Assembly: GCF_002929495.1 (NCBI RefSeq)
Contig: NZ_PJJJ01000033.1
Coordinates: 1 to 64,000, forward strand
DNA length: 64,000 nucleotides
Reading direction: 5' to 3'
Origin: Cryobacterium sp. Y82
GTDB lineage: Bacteria; Actinomycetota; Actinomycetes; Actinomycetales; Microbacteriaceae
Made by a program: the position numbers and the translations under genes. Under the pieces are notes generated by a model that worked only from the letters and a program-made list of their open reading frames with translations, did no database searches and had not been told where the DNA came from. Below are positions 16,813-28,873 of this stretch, piece after piece (the stretch's first letter is position 1; every line of letters begins with the position of its first letter).

Positions 16813-17370
16813 GCGACTCCTTCTCACCACTCCTCGGCCTCATAGCCTTTTTAGATCGATGCGTTGTCCAACCGAGTCCGACGGCGGGTGCGCAGGTATG
16901 CTCCCCAGCACGGATACGAGCAGGATACGTATGAGCGAAGTTCCGAACCCGCAAGGGCAGGCGACAGCAATCCTTGCGTACATCGGTGTCCACGCGGATC
17001 ACTCAATCGAGAAATCGGAAAGACGTGTGCTGTCGAGCTTTATCTAGCCGTGCCCACATTTTGCCCACAGTGCGCGGGATTCGAAAGTCTGCTATCGATA
17101 TGATCACACCAACTATCCGAGGGGCACCGCAAGCAAATCAGGGGCCGACCTAGGACCGATCGTCAGCCGGTGCCCAAGCGAGGAACAGCATTCCTGTCCT
17201 GTGAACCATCGACGCGAGCGTTGCCGAACTTCGGCGCGAAGCGACGGTGCGCGACAGGTCGCCAGCGGGTTATGGTCCAGCCGCGACCAACGCGACTCGT
17301 GGATACAGCGAAAAGCAAGCTGACGCTAATAGTCTGGAGTCATGTCGTTTCGTCCCCGCCGGACGCATCC
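16813..17370. other. 558-bp stretch between nuoA and integrase remnants, no gene recognised
   Basis: A short open frame (ATG 16931 to 17047, 38 codons) is not recognised and has no clear ribosome site. The sequence TGCCCACA occurs twice near 17050-17070, a pattern often seen at the 3' end of actinobacterial integrase genes. I see no RNA gene or intact insertion sequence. Confidence 0.45.
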
Positions 17371-17822
17371 ATGGGCACCGTGACACCGTATGACACCGCA
17401 CATGGCCGTCGCTATCGCGTGCGTTACCGCAAGCCAGACAAATCACAGACAGACAAGCGAGGGTTTCGAACCCGGCGCGACGCGGATCTGTTTCTTGCAT
17501 CCGTTGAGATCGCCAAACATACTGGCCGATACATCGGTCCCAGCCGCGCCCGAGTCACGGTCGCGGACTGGACTGCCACTTAGTTGGCCAGCCGCTCGGG
17601 CCTGCGCACGTCCACTCTTGATCGCGTAAACGGCGCTGCGGTGGGGCGAACTAGCGGGGTTGCAGGTTCGGGACTTCGATTCGGCGACAGTCGCCTCCAC
17701 ATCCTCACCATGATGGTGGAGATCGAAGCGCTTTGACGTTGGCACCCGCCGAGACAGCGAGGCTGGCGCACGTGTCGCGGAGACGCTCGTCACCTACTTG
17801 ACAGCGTTGCAGCGGCGCTGAA
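17371..17822 (+). pseudogene. tyrosine-type integrase, decayed
   Basis: ATG 17371 opens the N-terminal arm-binding domain typical of phage/ICE integrases: GTVTPYDTAHGRRYRVRYRKP, then KRGFRTRRDADLFLASVE and ARVTVADW, ending in a stop at 17583. After a deletion, another frame gives ALRWGELAGLQVRDFD (catalytic-domain Arg box) near 17632-17680. ARVAETLVTYLTALQRR, near 17770-17820, is the last recognisable piece. The His/Tyr C-terminal active site is gone. It lies 106 bp from the 3' end of tRNA-Arg, the usual target for such enzymes. Confidence 0.8.
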
Positions 17823-17891
17823 TCAGGTCATTATGAAACTGAATGTGGGCAGATGACGAATTGCCGGCATTGGCGACAGTTGCTGAAAGGG

Positions 17892-17923
17892 CGCAGGATC
17901 CGCGTAATCACGCGGATCCTGCG
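17892..17923 (-). terminator. terminator of tRNA-Arg
   Basis: A perfect 13-bp stem (17892-17904 with 17911-17923) and 6-nt loop begin 5 nt after the tRNA 3' end on the minus strand. They are followed by CCCUUUC. The U run is short. Confidence 0.75.
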
Positions 17924-17927
17924 AGTG

Positions 17928-17999
17928 TGCCCCCAGGCAGATTCGAACTGCCGCCCCTGCCTCCGGAGGGCAGTGCTCTATCCCCTGAGCTATGGGGGC
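17928..17999 (-). tRNA. tRNA-Arg (anticodon CCG)
   Basis: The minus strand folds as a complete cloverleaf: acceptor GCCCCCA/TGGGGGC, D arm GCTC/GAGC, anticodon stem CTGCC/GGCAG with loop CTCCGGA (anticodon CCG, reading CGG), 4-nt variable loop, and T arm GGCAG-TTCGAAT-CTGCC. It has 72 nt with discriminator A; CCA is not encoded. It borders the decayed island and faces its integrase remnant. Confidence 0.96.
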
Positions 18000-18068
18000 C
18001 AGGGTGGTACAAGGTTAGCATCCTGGCTCGGCTGCCAAGACCCACGACGAGCCAGCTGGCAGAATCTG

Positions 18069-18743
18069 CTAGCCGAGGTGCGACAGCACCGTCGAGATGA
18101 GGGACTCCGCATCGCCGGGCTCAAAGAACGCGGAGGTGCTGAGAGTGACCCAGTACTGTTCCGTGAAGACCTGGGCCTGGCCCACGCCACCGGCGTAGGT
18201 GAAGAAACCGTCGACGACCGGCGGGGTACCGTAAGTCGGCACGGCCTGGCTGTCGGCATCCGCCTGCTGCTTGAGCGTGGTCATCAACACATCGTTGGGC
18301 GCGACGACCGAGACCTCGATGAGTTCGCCGCTGGTCTGGTTTGACCAGCCGCAGGTTAGCCCGTTGTAGGTCGTGGCGGTCTCGGCGAGACCGTCAGCGG
18401 TTGGTGAATAATTCGGGGCGGTGCCGTAATTCGGGTTGAAATCGTAGACATCCTGCAGGGTGAGCAGGTCGCCACAGAGCTGCGCAATCGGAGATCCGGT
18501 CGCTTCCGCTGTCGGGGTGGGAGACGACGATGGCTCAGCTCCCGTCGTCGGGTCAGCGGATGCTTCGCTCGTCGCGGCCGCGGAATCCGTCGGCGTCGGT
18601 TTCTGTGCTCCGCTGCAGCCGGCCAAAAGGAGTGCGAGCAGTGCTCCGCCCGCGAGCATTAGCCCGGCACGTCGGCGCGTGGCAGCTCCGCCGGTGCGTG
18701 CAGCGGTGCGAACAAAAAGGGGGTAGACGCGGGTATCAGTCAC
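18069..18743 (-). CDS. putative secreted lipoprotein
   Basis: A 224-residue protein with a signal peptide and lipobox LLAGC at about residues 40-44, preceded by a basic region ([21 protein letters not shown]). A low-complexity Ser/Thr/Pro/Ala linker follows to about residue 85. The rest, with two Cys ([12 protein letters not shown] and LTCGWSN) that could form a disulfide, resembles the DUF3558-like lipoproteins of actinobacteria in layout; I do not claim membership. GTG 18743 start; an internal ATG just before the hydrophobic core is possible. Divergent from argS. Confidence 0.75.
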   Translation of the reverse strand: MTDTRVYPLFVRTAARTGGAATRRRAGLMLAGGALLALLLAGCSGAQKPTPTDSAAATSEASADPTTGAEPSSSPTPTAEATGSPIAQLCGDLLTLQDVYDFNPNYGTAPNYSPTADGLAETATTYNGLTCGWSNQTSGELIEVSVVAPNDVLMTTLKQQADADSQAVPTYGTPPVVDGFFTYAGGVGQAQVFTEQYWVTLSTSAFFEPGDAESLISTVLSHLG

Positions 18744-18784
18744 GCGTTGACCTTACCAACAGGAGGGGCCGGTACGATTGTGCA

Positions 18785-20461
18785 GTGACTCCTGCCGAAC
18801 TCTCCCAGTCCCTTTTCGACCTCATCCAGGGCGTCAGCGAACGCCGACGCGAGGCTGACACGGCAGGGGTAGACCTCGGACTCACTCTCGCCGACGTCGC
18901 TGTCGAACGCCCGCGCAACCGCGACCACGGCGACTGGGCTTCAAGCATCGCGCTGAAGATCGCCAAACCCCTCGGTGCGAACCCGCGTGAAATCGCGGCC
19001 GAACTGGCCGCTGGTCTCGAACAGCTGGCGGATGTCTCATCCGTTGAAATCGCCGGCCCCGGCTTCATCAACATTCGCCTCGAGGCTGCCGCCGCCGGCG
19101 CGCTCGCCAAGACCATCGTCGACCAGGGCACTGTCTACGGCACCGGCCACCTGTATGACGGTCTCAAAATCAACCTCGAATTCGTTTCGGCTAACCCCAC
19201 CGGGCCCATCCACATGGGCGGCGTGCGCTGGGCCGCGGTCGGCGACAGCCTGGCCCGCGTGCTGGCGGCCGAGGGCGCCGACGTGACCCGCGAGTACTAC
19301 TTCAACGACCACGGTTCGCAGATCGACCGCTTCGCCCGCAGCGTGCTCGCCAGCTACCTCGGCGAACCCACCCCCGAAGACGGCTACGGCGGAGCGTACA
19401 TCGGCGATATCGCCGCCAACGTGCTCGCGAAGTACGACGGCGACGTCGCTGCCCTTCCCCGGGACGCTCAGCAGGAGGTGTTTCGCTCGATCGGTGTCGA
19501 CCTCATGTTCACCGAGATCAAGGACAAACTGCACGGCTTCGGTGTGGACTTCGATGTGTACTTTCACGAGGATTCCCTGCACGAATCCGGCGCCGTCGAC
19601 CGCGCCATCGAACGCTTGCGCGAGCAGGGCCACATCTTCGAAGCGGATGGCGCCATCTGGCTGCGCACGACGACCTTCGGTGATGATCGTGACCGGGTAA
19701 TCATCCGCTCGAATGGCGAACCGGCCTACATCTCCGGTGACCTCGGCTACTACCTTGATAAGCGCGAGCGCGGATTCGACCAGTGTCTGATCATGCTCGG
19801 GGCCGACCATCACGGCTATGTCGGCCGCATGATGGCCATGGTGTCGGCCTTCGGCGACGAGCCCGGCGTGAACCTGCAGATTCTGATCGGCCAGATGGTC
19901 AACCTGCTCAAAGACGGCGAACCGGTGCGCATGTCAAAGCGGGCCGGCACCATTGTCACCCTCGACGACCTCGTCGATGCCGTCGGGGTCGACGCCGGCC
20001 GCTACGCCCTGGTGCGCTCGAACAGCGACTCACAGCTCGACATCGACCTCGACCTGCTCGGAAAACGCACCAACGACAATCCCGTCTTCTACGTGCAGTA
20101 TGCCCACGCCCGCACCTGCTCGGTCGCCCGCAACGCCAGTTCGAGCGGCGTCGAACGCACCGTCTTCGCCCCCGAACTGCTCGTGCACGACAGCGAATCC
20201 GCACTGCTGGGTGTGCTGCAGGAATTTCCGCGCGTTGTGGCCCAGGCCGCTGAACTGCGGGAGCCCCATAGGGTGGCCCGCTACATCGAGGAGGTCGCCG
20301 GCTATTACCACCGCTGGTACGACAACTGCCGGGTTATTCCACTCGGCGAAGAACCGGTCACCGACCTGCACCGCACCCGTTTGTGGCTCAACGACGCGAC
20401 GGGTCAGGTGATCCGCAACGGCCTCGGCCTGCTCGGCGTCACCGCCCCGGAGCGCATGTAA
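18785..20461 (+). CDS. argS: arginyl-tRNA synthetase
   Basis: Class I aminoacyl-tRNA synthetase charging tRNA-Arg in the cytoplasm. Motifs: N-terminal Arg-S additional domain, [16 protein letters not shown] (HIGH motif, about residues 136-150), [15 protein letters not shown] (KMSKS), YVQYAHAR, and a C-terminal DALR anticodon-binding domain. GTG at 18785 gives 558 residues, normal for the family; the longer open frame to the left has no homology. The DUF2993 gene starts 2 nt after its stop. Confidence 0.95.
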   Translation: MTPAELSQSLFDLIQGVSERRREADTAGVDLGLTLADVAVERPRNRDHGDWASSIALKIAKPLGANPREIAAELAAGLEQLADVSSVEIAGPGFINIRLEAAAAGALAKTIVDQGTVYGTGHLYDGLKINLEFVSANPTGPIHMGGVRWAAVGDSLARVLAAEGADVTREYYFNDHGSQIDRFARSVLASYLGEPTPEDGYGGAYIGDIAANVLAKYDGDVAALPRDAQQEVFRSIGVDLMFTEIKDKLHGFGVDFDVYFHEDSLHESGAVDRAIERLREQGHIFEADGAIWLRTTTFGDDRDRVIIRSNGEPAYISGDLGYYLDKRERGFDQCLIMLGADHHGYVGRMMAMVSAFGDEPGVNLQILIGQMVNLLKDGEPVRMSKRAGTIVTLDDLVDAVGVDAGRYALVRSNSDSQLDIDLDLLGKRTNDNPVFYVQYAHARTCSVARNASSSGVERTVFAPELLVHDSESALLGVLQEFPRVVAQAAELREPHRVARYIEEVAGYYHRWYDNCRVIPLGEEPVTDLHRTRLWLNDATGQVIRNGLGLLGVTAPERM

Positions 20462-20463
20462 TC

Positions 20464-21225
20464 ATGGCCAAAACAAAGCGTCGCGGCCTTGTTCCGCTCA
20501 TCATTGTCGGCGTACTCGCGATTCTGCTGGTCGTCGCCTATTTTCTCGTCGACAGCGGCGTACGTGCGTTCGCGCAGGACCGCGCCGAAGTCGAAATCAG
20601 CAACCGGATGCCCGCTTCCGTGACCGGCGACATCACAGTCGCTATCGGCGGCACCTCCGTCATTGCGCAGTTCATCGCCGGCAGCTTCGATGAGATTGAG
20701 CTCACCGCACCGAACCTGGCGGTCGACGGCGTGCCGGCCTCCGTTCACGTCGTTGCCCGCGACGTGTCGACCAACACTGCCAAGGCCATCGGCTCGGTCA
20801 ACGCCACGCTCGACCTCGATCAGGACGCGCTCAATCAACTGGTGCAGGCCTCCGGCACCGCTCCCGCCGACGCCGTGATGACCCTGGGCGACGGCACCGT
20901 GGCGTATACCGGCACCGTGAAGTTGTTCGAGTTCAATGTGGGCTATAGCGCCACGGCCACGGCCAGCGCCGCCGGGGAAACGCTGAACTTCAGCCCCACC
21001 GAAGCCACCGTGACGAGCGGCGTCGGCGACATCGACGCGACACCCCTCGTCAACCTGATCCTGCAGCAGGCACCGATCGGGGTCTGCGTTGCGAGTTATC
21101 TGCCCGAGGGAATCGAGCTGAGTGGCGTTGATATTTCGCCCGAGCGCGCACGCGTTACGCTGGAGTCAAGCACGCTTATGCTTACCGCGCAGTCGCTGAC
21201 CACCCTCGGCAGCTGCGCCGGTTAA
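20464..21225 (+). CDS. DUF2993 / LmeA-like phospholipid-binding protein
   Basis: A 253-residue envelope protein: short basic N-terminus, one membrane helix (LVPLIIVGVLAILLVVAYFL, residues about 9-28), then a DUF2993 beta-rich domain with AEVEISNRMP, and VHVVARDVSTNTAKAIGSV. In mycobacteria the DUF2993 protein LmeA aids mannan elongation of lipoarabinomannan; a related envelope role here is inference. ATG 20464 lies 2 nt after argS, so the two are probably co-transcribed and coupled. Confidence 0.82.
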   Translation: MAKTKRRGLVPLIIVGVLAILLVVAYFLVDSGVRAFAQDRAEVEISNRMPASVTGDITVAIGGTSVIAQFIAGSFDEIELTAPNLAVDGVPASVHVVARDVSTNTAKAIGSVNATLDLDQDALNQLVQASGTAPADAVMTLGDGTVAYTGTVKLFEFNVGYSATATASAAGETLNFSPTEATVTSGVGDIDATPLVNLILQQAPIGVCVASYLPEGIELSGVDISPERARVTLESSTLMLTAQSLTTLGSCAG

Positions 21226-21359
21226 TTCGAACGCCACCATCTGCGGCGGTAAAATACCGCAGGCACACCCGCTCACCCGGGCTGTCAATTTTCCGGCTTC
21301 AGGGACCAATCCGGGTTCGCTCGCTGAGATTCCCCTTCGACTCTCGTGAGGTAGTTCCC

Positions 21360-22772
21360 GTGACACCTAGACCAAATCCGCTGGCGCCCGACTGGCTGCG
21401 CCTACCCGCCGACGCCAACGACATCGCGCCCGGTCTGTGGCCAGCCTCGACGACCCGCAGCCGCACCGGCGAACTCGTGCTCGGCAACGTGCGTGCCACG
21501 GCCCTCGCCGCCGAATTCGGCACCCCCCTCTACGTCATCGATGAAGCGGATGCCCGCGCGCGCGCCGCCGAGCTGCTGGCCGTGTTTCAAGCCGAGTTCG
21601 CCCGCATCGGCACGAGCGCCAAGGTGTACTACGCCGGCAAGGCTTTTCTCTCGACCGAGGTAGTGCGCTGGATGATCGCTGCCGGGCTCAACATCGACGT
21701 GTGCAGCGGCGGCGAACTGGCCGTCGCCCTGGCCGGCGGCGCCGATCCGGCCCGGCTCGGTTTTCACGGCAACAACAAGTCACTCGCCGAACTCGATCAG
21801 GCCACCCGGGTCGGGGTCGGCACGATCGTGATCGACAGCGAGGTCGAAATCGGCCGTGTTGCCGAAGCCGCCGCTCGAAACGGTCGGGTGCAGAACGTGC
21901 GCCTGCGCGTGAACAGCGGCGTGCACGCGCACACCCACGATTTTCTGGCCACCTCCCACGAAGACCAGAAATTTGGCATCGTGCTCACCGATGCGCCGAG
22001 GCTCGTCGCGCTTATTCGCGCCGAAACGGCTCTCAACTTCGTCGGCCTGCACTGTCACATCGGCTCGCAGATCTTCGGTGCCGACGGATTCGCCGAGTCG
22101 GCCGCCCGGTTGCTCGATCTGCACGCTGCACTGCTCGCCGATGGCCCGATACCCGAGCTCAATCTCGGCGGGGGCTTCGGCATCGCCTACACGAGTGCCG
22201 ACGAACCCACCCCGATTCGCGAACTGGCAGCGGCCCTGGCCGACATCGTCGCGACCGAATGCGCGCGGCTGAACATTCCGCTCCCGATCGTCGCGTTCGA
22301 ACCCGGCCGCGTCATCATCGGTCGCGCCGGCGTGAGCCTCTACCGCGTCGGCACAACCAAGGCCGTCGATGTCTCCGGCACCTCGCGGCTCTACGTGAGC
22401 GTCGACGGTGGAATGAGCGACAACGTGCGCCCGGCCCTGTACGGCGCCGACTACGCTGTGCGCCTGGCCGATCGCGCATCGAGCGCTCCGCCGGTGCTCG
22501 TGCGCATCGCCGGCAAGCACTGCGAGAGCGGCGACATCGTGGTCGATGCAGACTATCTGCCCGGTGATGTGAGTCCCGGTGATCTGCTCGCTGTGCCGGC
22601 CACCGGCGCCTACTGCTGGGCACTTTCCAACAACTACAACTTTCAGGGCCGTGCGCCCGTCATCGCTGTACTCGACGGCACAGCACGAGTGCTCGTGCGC
22701 GGCGAGACAATTGCCGATCTGCTCGCGCGGGACACCGGGGCGCAGCAGCCCTCCAACGGAGGAAAATCTTGA
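21360..22772 (+). CDS. lysA: diaminopimelate decarboxylase
   Basis: PLP enzyme of fold type III that decarboxylates meso-diaminopimelate to L-lysine, the last step of lysine synthesis. The 470-residue protein has the PLP Lys in VYYAGKAFLS (Lys94), GFHGNNKS, the HCHIGSQ-type motif LHCHIGSQIF, GGGFGI, and the C-terminal CESGD and NNYNF segments. GTG 21360 follows GAGGTAG. It is the first gene of the lysA-hom-thrC-thrB aspartate-family operon and overlaps hom by 4 bp. Confidence 0.95.
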   Translation: MTPRPNPLAPDWLRLPADANDIAPGLWPASTTRSRTGELVLGNVRATALAAEFGTPLYVIDEADARARAAELLAVFQAEFARIGTSAKVYYAGKAFLSTEVVRWMIAAGLNIDVCSGGELAVALAGGADPARLGFHGNNKSLAELDQATRVGVGTIVIDSEVEIGRVAEAAARNGRVQNVRLRVNSGVHAHTHDFLATSHEDQKFGIVLTDAPRLVALIRAETALNFVGLHCHIGSQIFGADGFAESAARLLDLHAALLADGPIPELNLGGGFGIAYTSADEPTPIRELAAALADIVATECARLNIPLPIVAFEPGRVIIGRAGVSLYRVGTTKAVDVSGTSRLYVSVDGGMSDNVRPALYGADYAVRLADRASSAPPVLVRIAGKHCESGDIVVDADYLPGDVSPGDLLAVPATGAYCWALSNNYNFQGRAPVIAVLDGTARVLVRGETIADLLARDTGAQQPSNGGKS

Positions 22773-24106
22773 AGATCGAATACCGTAATTTGCGCGTAGC
22801 CCTCCTCGGCGGTGGATCCGTCGGCGCCCAGGTCGCCCGCCTGCTGCTGGAACAGGGGCCAGAACTCGCCAACCGCATCGGCGCCACGCTCGAACTGGTC
22901 GGCATCGCGGTTCGCGATGTCAACGCGGAACGCACTGTCGACCTGCCACGAGAACTATTCACGACCAACGCCGAGGAACTCATCCTCAGCGCCGACATCG
23001 TCATTGAACTGATGGGCGGCATCGAGCCGGCCCGCAGCCATATTCTGCTCGCGATCGGCAGTGGAGCGGATGTTGTCACCGCCAATAAGGCACTGCTGGC
23101 CCTCCATGGATCCGAACTGTTCGAGGCCGCGAACCAGGTGGGCGCCCAGATCAACTACGAGGCCGCCGTCGCCGGGGCTATTCCCATCGTGCGTCCGCTG
23201 CGGGAAAGCCTCGCCGGAGACCAGATCAAGCGAATCCTCGGCATCGTCAACGGCACCACCAACTTCATTCTCGACCGGATGGATACCGAAGGGTCCAGTC
23301 TCGAAGACGCGCTGGCCGAGGCGACCGCGCTCGGTTACGCGGAGGCCGATCCGACCGCCGACATCGGGGGCTACGACGCGGCGCAGAAAGCGGCCATTCT
23401 GGCGAGTCTGGCGTTTCACACGACGGTTCCGCTGGCATCCGTTTATCGCGAGGGCATCACCTCGGTCACTCCCGCGCAGATCGAATCGGCACGCAAGGCT
23501 GGCTATGTCGTGAAATTGCTGGCTATCTGCGAGCGTGTTACCGACGAGAACGGCGTGGACGGGGTGTCGGCACGGGTCTACCCGGCGATGGTGCCGCGCA
23601 GCCATCCGCTCGCTGCGGTGCACGGCGCGAACAATGCCGTCTTCGTCGAAGCGGAATCAGCCGGCAGCCTCATGTTTTACGGGGCCGGGGCCGGGGGAGT
23701 GGAGACGGCTTCTGCTGTGCTTGGCGACGTCGTTTCCATTGCCAGGCGTCACGTCGCCGGAGGGCCGGGAGTCGCCGCATCGAGCTACGCTGCGCTGCCC
23801 GTCTTTGACATCGGCCGGGTCACGACCCGGTACGCGGTGACCCTCGAGGTCACCGACGAACCCGGCGTACTCGCGACCATCGCGAGCGTGTTCAGCAAAC
23901 GTCTGGTCTCGTTGGCGCTTGTAGAGCAATCCATGACACCGGCCGTGATGGCTACACAGAGTCGCGCAGCGCGCTCAGCCACGGCTACCCTAGTAATCGG
24001 GACCCATGACGCAACGGAGGCCGCACTCGCCGCCACCGTGCATGATCTGGCCGCCAATAGTGTCGTCAGCGAAGTCGCATCCGTTTTGAGAGTTGAAGGA
24101 GTCTGA
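22769..24106 (+). CDS. hom: homoserine dehydrogenase
   Basis: Reduces aspartate semialdehyde to homoserine, the branch to threonine and methionine. The 445-residue protein has an N-terminal NAD(P)-binding motif LLGGGSVGAQVARLL, VTANKALLA, GIVNGTTNFIL, and the catalytic DIGGYDAAQKAAILA segment. A C-terminal ACT domain (about residues 355-440, EVTDEPGVLATIASVF) should give threonine feedback inhibition. It starts with TTG 22769, preceded by GGAGGAAAA and overlapping the lysA stop (TTGA). Confidence 0.94.
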   Translation: MKIEYRNLRVALLGGGSVGAQVARLLLEQGPELANRIGATLELVGIAVRDVNAERTVDLPRELFTTNAEELILSADIVIELMGGIEPARSHILLAIGSGADVVTANKALLALHGSELFEAANQVGAQINYEAAVAGAIPIVRPLRESLAGDQIKRILGIVNGTTNFILDRMDTEGSSLEDALAEATALGYAEADPTADIGGYDAAQKAAILASLAFHTTVPLASVYREGITSVTPAQIESARKAGYVVKLLAICERVTDENGVDGVSARVYPAMVPRSHPLAAVHGANNAVFVEAESAGSLMFYGAGAGGVETASAVLGDVVSIARRHVAGGPGVAASSYAALPVFDIGRVTTRYAVTLEVTDEPGVLATIASVFSKRLVSLALVEQSMTPAVMATQSRAARSATATLVIGTHDATEAALAATVHDLAANSVVSEVASVLRVEGV

Positions 24107-25233
24107 TGTTTAGCCCAAGCGAGACCAGTGCCAACCTGACCAAGCCCGGCGCGATTGTCAGCCGCCAGTGGCGTGGGGTGCTGAACGAATACTCCGATCG
24201 GCTGAATATCTCGGCCGCGACGCCGATCATCACTATGGGTGAGGGCGGAACGCCGCTTATTTCAGCCGGCGCGCTCTCCGCCCGCACCGGCGCCAAGGTC
24301 TGGATCAAGTTCGAGGGTATGAACCCGACCGGGTCGTTCAAGGACCGAGGCATGACCATGGCCATCTCCAAGGCCATGGAAGACGGCGCGAAGGCAGTCA
24401 TCTGCGCGTCGACCGGCAACACCAGCGCCTCCGCTGCCGCCTATGCCGCCCACGCCGGTATCACCGCCGCAGTGCTCGTGCCGGAGGGAAAGATCGCCAT
24501 GGGCAAGCTCAGCCAGGCCGTCGCGCACAACGCGCAGCTGCTGCAGGTGCAGGGCAATTTCGACGACTGCCTCGACATCGCCCGCGACCTCGCCACCAAC
24601 TACCCGGTGCACCTGGTCAACTCGGTCAACCCCGATCGCATCGAGGGCCAGAAGACGGCCGCGTTCGAGGTCGTCGAGGTACTCGGTGACGCTCCCGACT
24701 TTCAATTCGTTCCGGTCGGCAACGCCGGCAACTACACGGCCTATTTTCGTGGTTACAGCGAAGAGGTAGCTCGCGGCGCCACCACGAAGCTGCCGCGCAT
24801 GTTCGGCTTCCAGGCCTCCGGCAGCGCCCCGATCGTGCTGGGCCACCGCGTCGACCAGCCCGACACCATTGCGAGCGCCATCCGCATCGGCAACCCGGCA
24901 TCCTGGGACCTCGCGCTGAACGCACGTGAGCAGAGCGACGGCTACTTCGGCGCCATCACCGACGCGAAAATTCTCGAAGCCCACCGCATCCTCTCGGCCG
25001 AGGTCGGCATTTTCGTGGAACCGGCATCCGCTATCGGTGTGGCCGGCCTGCTGGAGCGTGCCGAAGCCGGGTTCATTCCGCGCGGCTCGACCGTGGTCAT
25101 CACCGTGACCGGCCACGGTTTGAAGGACCCGCAGTGGGCTCTGCGTACCGCAGACGGCTCCGACGTTGCACCGACCATCGTTCCGGTCGACACCGCCGAA
25201 ATCGCCAGCGTTCTCGGCCTGGCCAAGGCATGA
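24106..25233 (+). CDS. thrC: threonine synthase
   Basis: PLP-dependent lyase converting O-phosphohomoserine to threonine. The 375-residue protein carries the PLP Lys in NPTGSFKDRGM (Lys79), ASTGNTSASAAAYAA, the glycine-rich PVGNAGNYTAY, and a typical C-terminus. Its length fits the short class found in actinobacteria. ATG 24106 overlaps the hom stop (TGATG) and its own stop overlaps thrB (ATGA), so translation is coupled. Confidence 0.95.
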   Translation: MFSPSETSANLTKPGAIVSRQWRGVLNEYSDRLNISAATPIITMGEGGTPLISAGALSARTGAKVWIKFEGMNPTGSFKDRGMTMAISKAMEDGAKAVICASTGNTSASAAAYAAHAGITAAVLVPEGKIAMGKLSQAVAHNAQLLQVQGNFDDCLDIARDLATNYPVHLVNSVNPDRIEGQKTAAFEVVEVLGDAPDFQFVPVGNAGNYTAYFRGYSEEVARGATTKLPRMFGFQASGSAPIVLGHRVDQPDTIASAIRIGNPASWDLALNAREQSDGYFGAITDAKILEAHRILSAEVGIFVEPASAIGVAGLLERAEAGFIPRGSTVVITVTGHGLKDPQWALRTADGSDVAPTIVPVDTAEIASVLGLAKA

Positions 25234-26177
25234 CCAGTCCCGTCTCGCTGATCGGCCGCGCAGTCTCGGTGCAGGTGCCGGCCACAACGGCCAACCTCGG
25301 CCCGGGTTTTGACACTCTCGGCCTTGCGCTGGCCAAATACGACCAGCTCGAGGTCACCGTGCGAAGCGTTCCCGGTGTGTCCGTCGAGGTGCACGGTGTG
25401 GGTGCCGGGGTGGTTCCCACCGACGAGAGCAACCTCGTCGTGCGCGCCATTGCGCACGCGTTCGCCGCCGTCGGCCAGCCCATGCCCGGGCTCAACATCG
25501 TCGCGCACAACGTTATCCCGCACGGGCGCGGCATGGGCTCGTCGGGTGCTGCCATCGTGTCGGGCATCATGGCCGCAAAGGGCCTGCTCGAGGGTATCGT
25601 CGACATCGATGCTGAAATGCTGCTCGTGCTTTCCACCGAAATGGAAGGACACCCCGACAACGTCGCGCCGGCGCTGTTCGGCGGCCTGACCATCGCCTGG
25701 ACCACTCCGGAGGGGCCGCGTCACAAGAAGCTGATGGTGCATCGGGGCGTCAAGCCGCTGGTGTTCGTACCCGAGCAGGAGATGTCCACCGCGCTCGCGC
25801 GGAGCCTCCAGCCGGCCTCGGTGCCGCACGAGGATGCCGTCTTTAACCTCTCGCGCTCCGCGCTCCTCATCGCCGCGCTTATCCAGAGCCCCGAGCTGCT
25901 GCTCGCCGCGACCGAGGACAAACTGCACCAGAGCTACCGCGCAGCCGCCATGCCGGAAACGAACAAGCTCATCAATCTGCTGCGCGCCGCCGGCTTCGCG
26001 GCCGTCGTGTCCGGTGCCGGACCATCCATTCTCGTGCTGGCAAGCGATCCGGGCCAGCGCCTGGTGGCGGCCGAACTCGTCGCAAGCAAATCCGATACCC
26101 CGTGGCGTGCCCTGATGCTGGCCGTCGACGTTCAGGGCGCTACCGTGCATCCGCTTACCGTAGAGAACGCCGCGTAA
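25230..26177 (+). CDS. thrB: homoserine kinase
   Basis: GHMP-family kinase phosphorylating homoserine, feeding threonine synthase. Motifs: VPATTANLGPGFDTLGLAL at the N-terminus, the ATP-binding HGRGMGSSGAAIVSG (about residues 92-106), and C-terminal VVSGAGPSILVL. 315 residues, normal. ATG 25230 overlaps thrC by 4 bp. It is the last gene of the operon; the start within the longer frame is fixed by the overlap and by family alignment. Confidence 0.94.
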   Translation: MTSPVSLIGRAVSVQVPATTANLGPGFDTLGLALAKYDQLEVTVRSVPGVSVEVHGVGAGVVPTDESNLVVRAIAHAFAAVGQPMPGLNIVAHNVIPHGRGMGSSGAAIVSGIMAAKGLLEGIVDIDAEMLLVLSTEMEGHPDNVAPALFGGLTIAWTTPEGPRHKKLMVHRGVKPLVFVPEQEMSTALARSLQPASVPHEDAVFNLSRSALLIAALIQSPELLLAATEDKLHQSYRAAAMPETNKLINLLRAAGFAAVVSGAGPSILVLASDPGQRLVAAELVASKSDTPWRALMLAVDVQGATVHPLTVENAA

Positions 26178-26190
26178 CGAGTATTCTGAC

Positions 26191-26221
26191 CGGGCCGACC
26201 TGCCGCGTGCACGTCGGCCCG
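26191..26221 (+). terminator. possible terminator after thrB
   Basis: A 9-bp perfect stem (26191-26199 with 26213-26221) with a 13-nt loop, 14 nt past the thrB stop. No U run follows, so it may be a weak terminator or an mRNA-stabilising hairpin. Confidence 0.45.
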
Positions 26222-26246
26222 ACTGGCGGTTCGGTTGGTGCGGGAG

Positions 26247-26255
26247 TGCTATGAT
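26247..26255 (+). promoter_or_regulatory. extended -10 promoter of rho
   Basis: TGC-TATGAT fits an extended -10 element; no good -35 lies 17 bp upstream. It would give a leader of about 200 nt before rho. Rho genes are often autoregulated in their leader, but no specific attenuator was found here. Confidence 0.5.
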
Positions 26256-26461
26256 TATTGTGCACCCGATAGAAACCGCCCACGGCGACATCTTCTCCGG
26301 TGCATTCCCTGTACCTCACTGCTATTGCGATTTCGTGCGTAGCTGTGTGTGTTTACACCAATCCCCTCCACTGTCGGATTGGATCACCCGCAGCGCATTC
26401 GTCGCTGCATACATCTCTCCTGGCCTGAATTTTTGTTCGGCAGGGGAAAGGAACCCCTTTC

Positions 26462-28872
<2,411 letters not shown>

Positions 28873-28873
<1 letters not shown>

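Noticed and set aside
16931-17047. 38-codon open frame between nuoA and integrase remnants
   Set aside because: No recognised family, weak start context, not long enough to stand on its own.
17075-17090. GATTCGAA near 17078 as the partner attachment site of tRNA-Arg
   Set aside because: Only 8 bp match the tRNA T-loop; an attachment core should span more of the tRNA 3' end.
21248-21275. GCGGTA-AAA-TACCGC hairpin after the DUF2993 gene as a terminator
   Set aside because: Short stem, 3-nt loop and no T run; insufficient to call.
24262-25287. 341-codon minus-strand frame opposite thrC
   Set aside because: Antisense shadow of a certain gene with no protein family resemblance.
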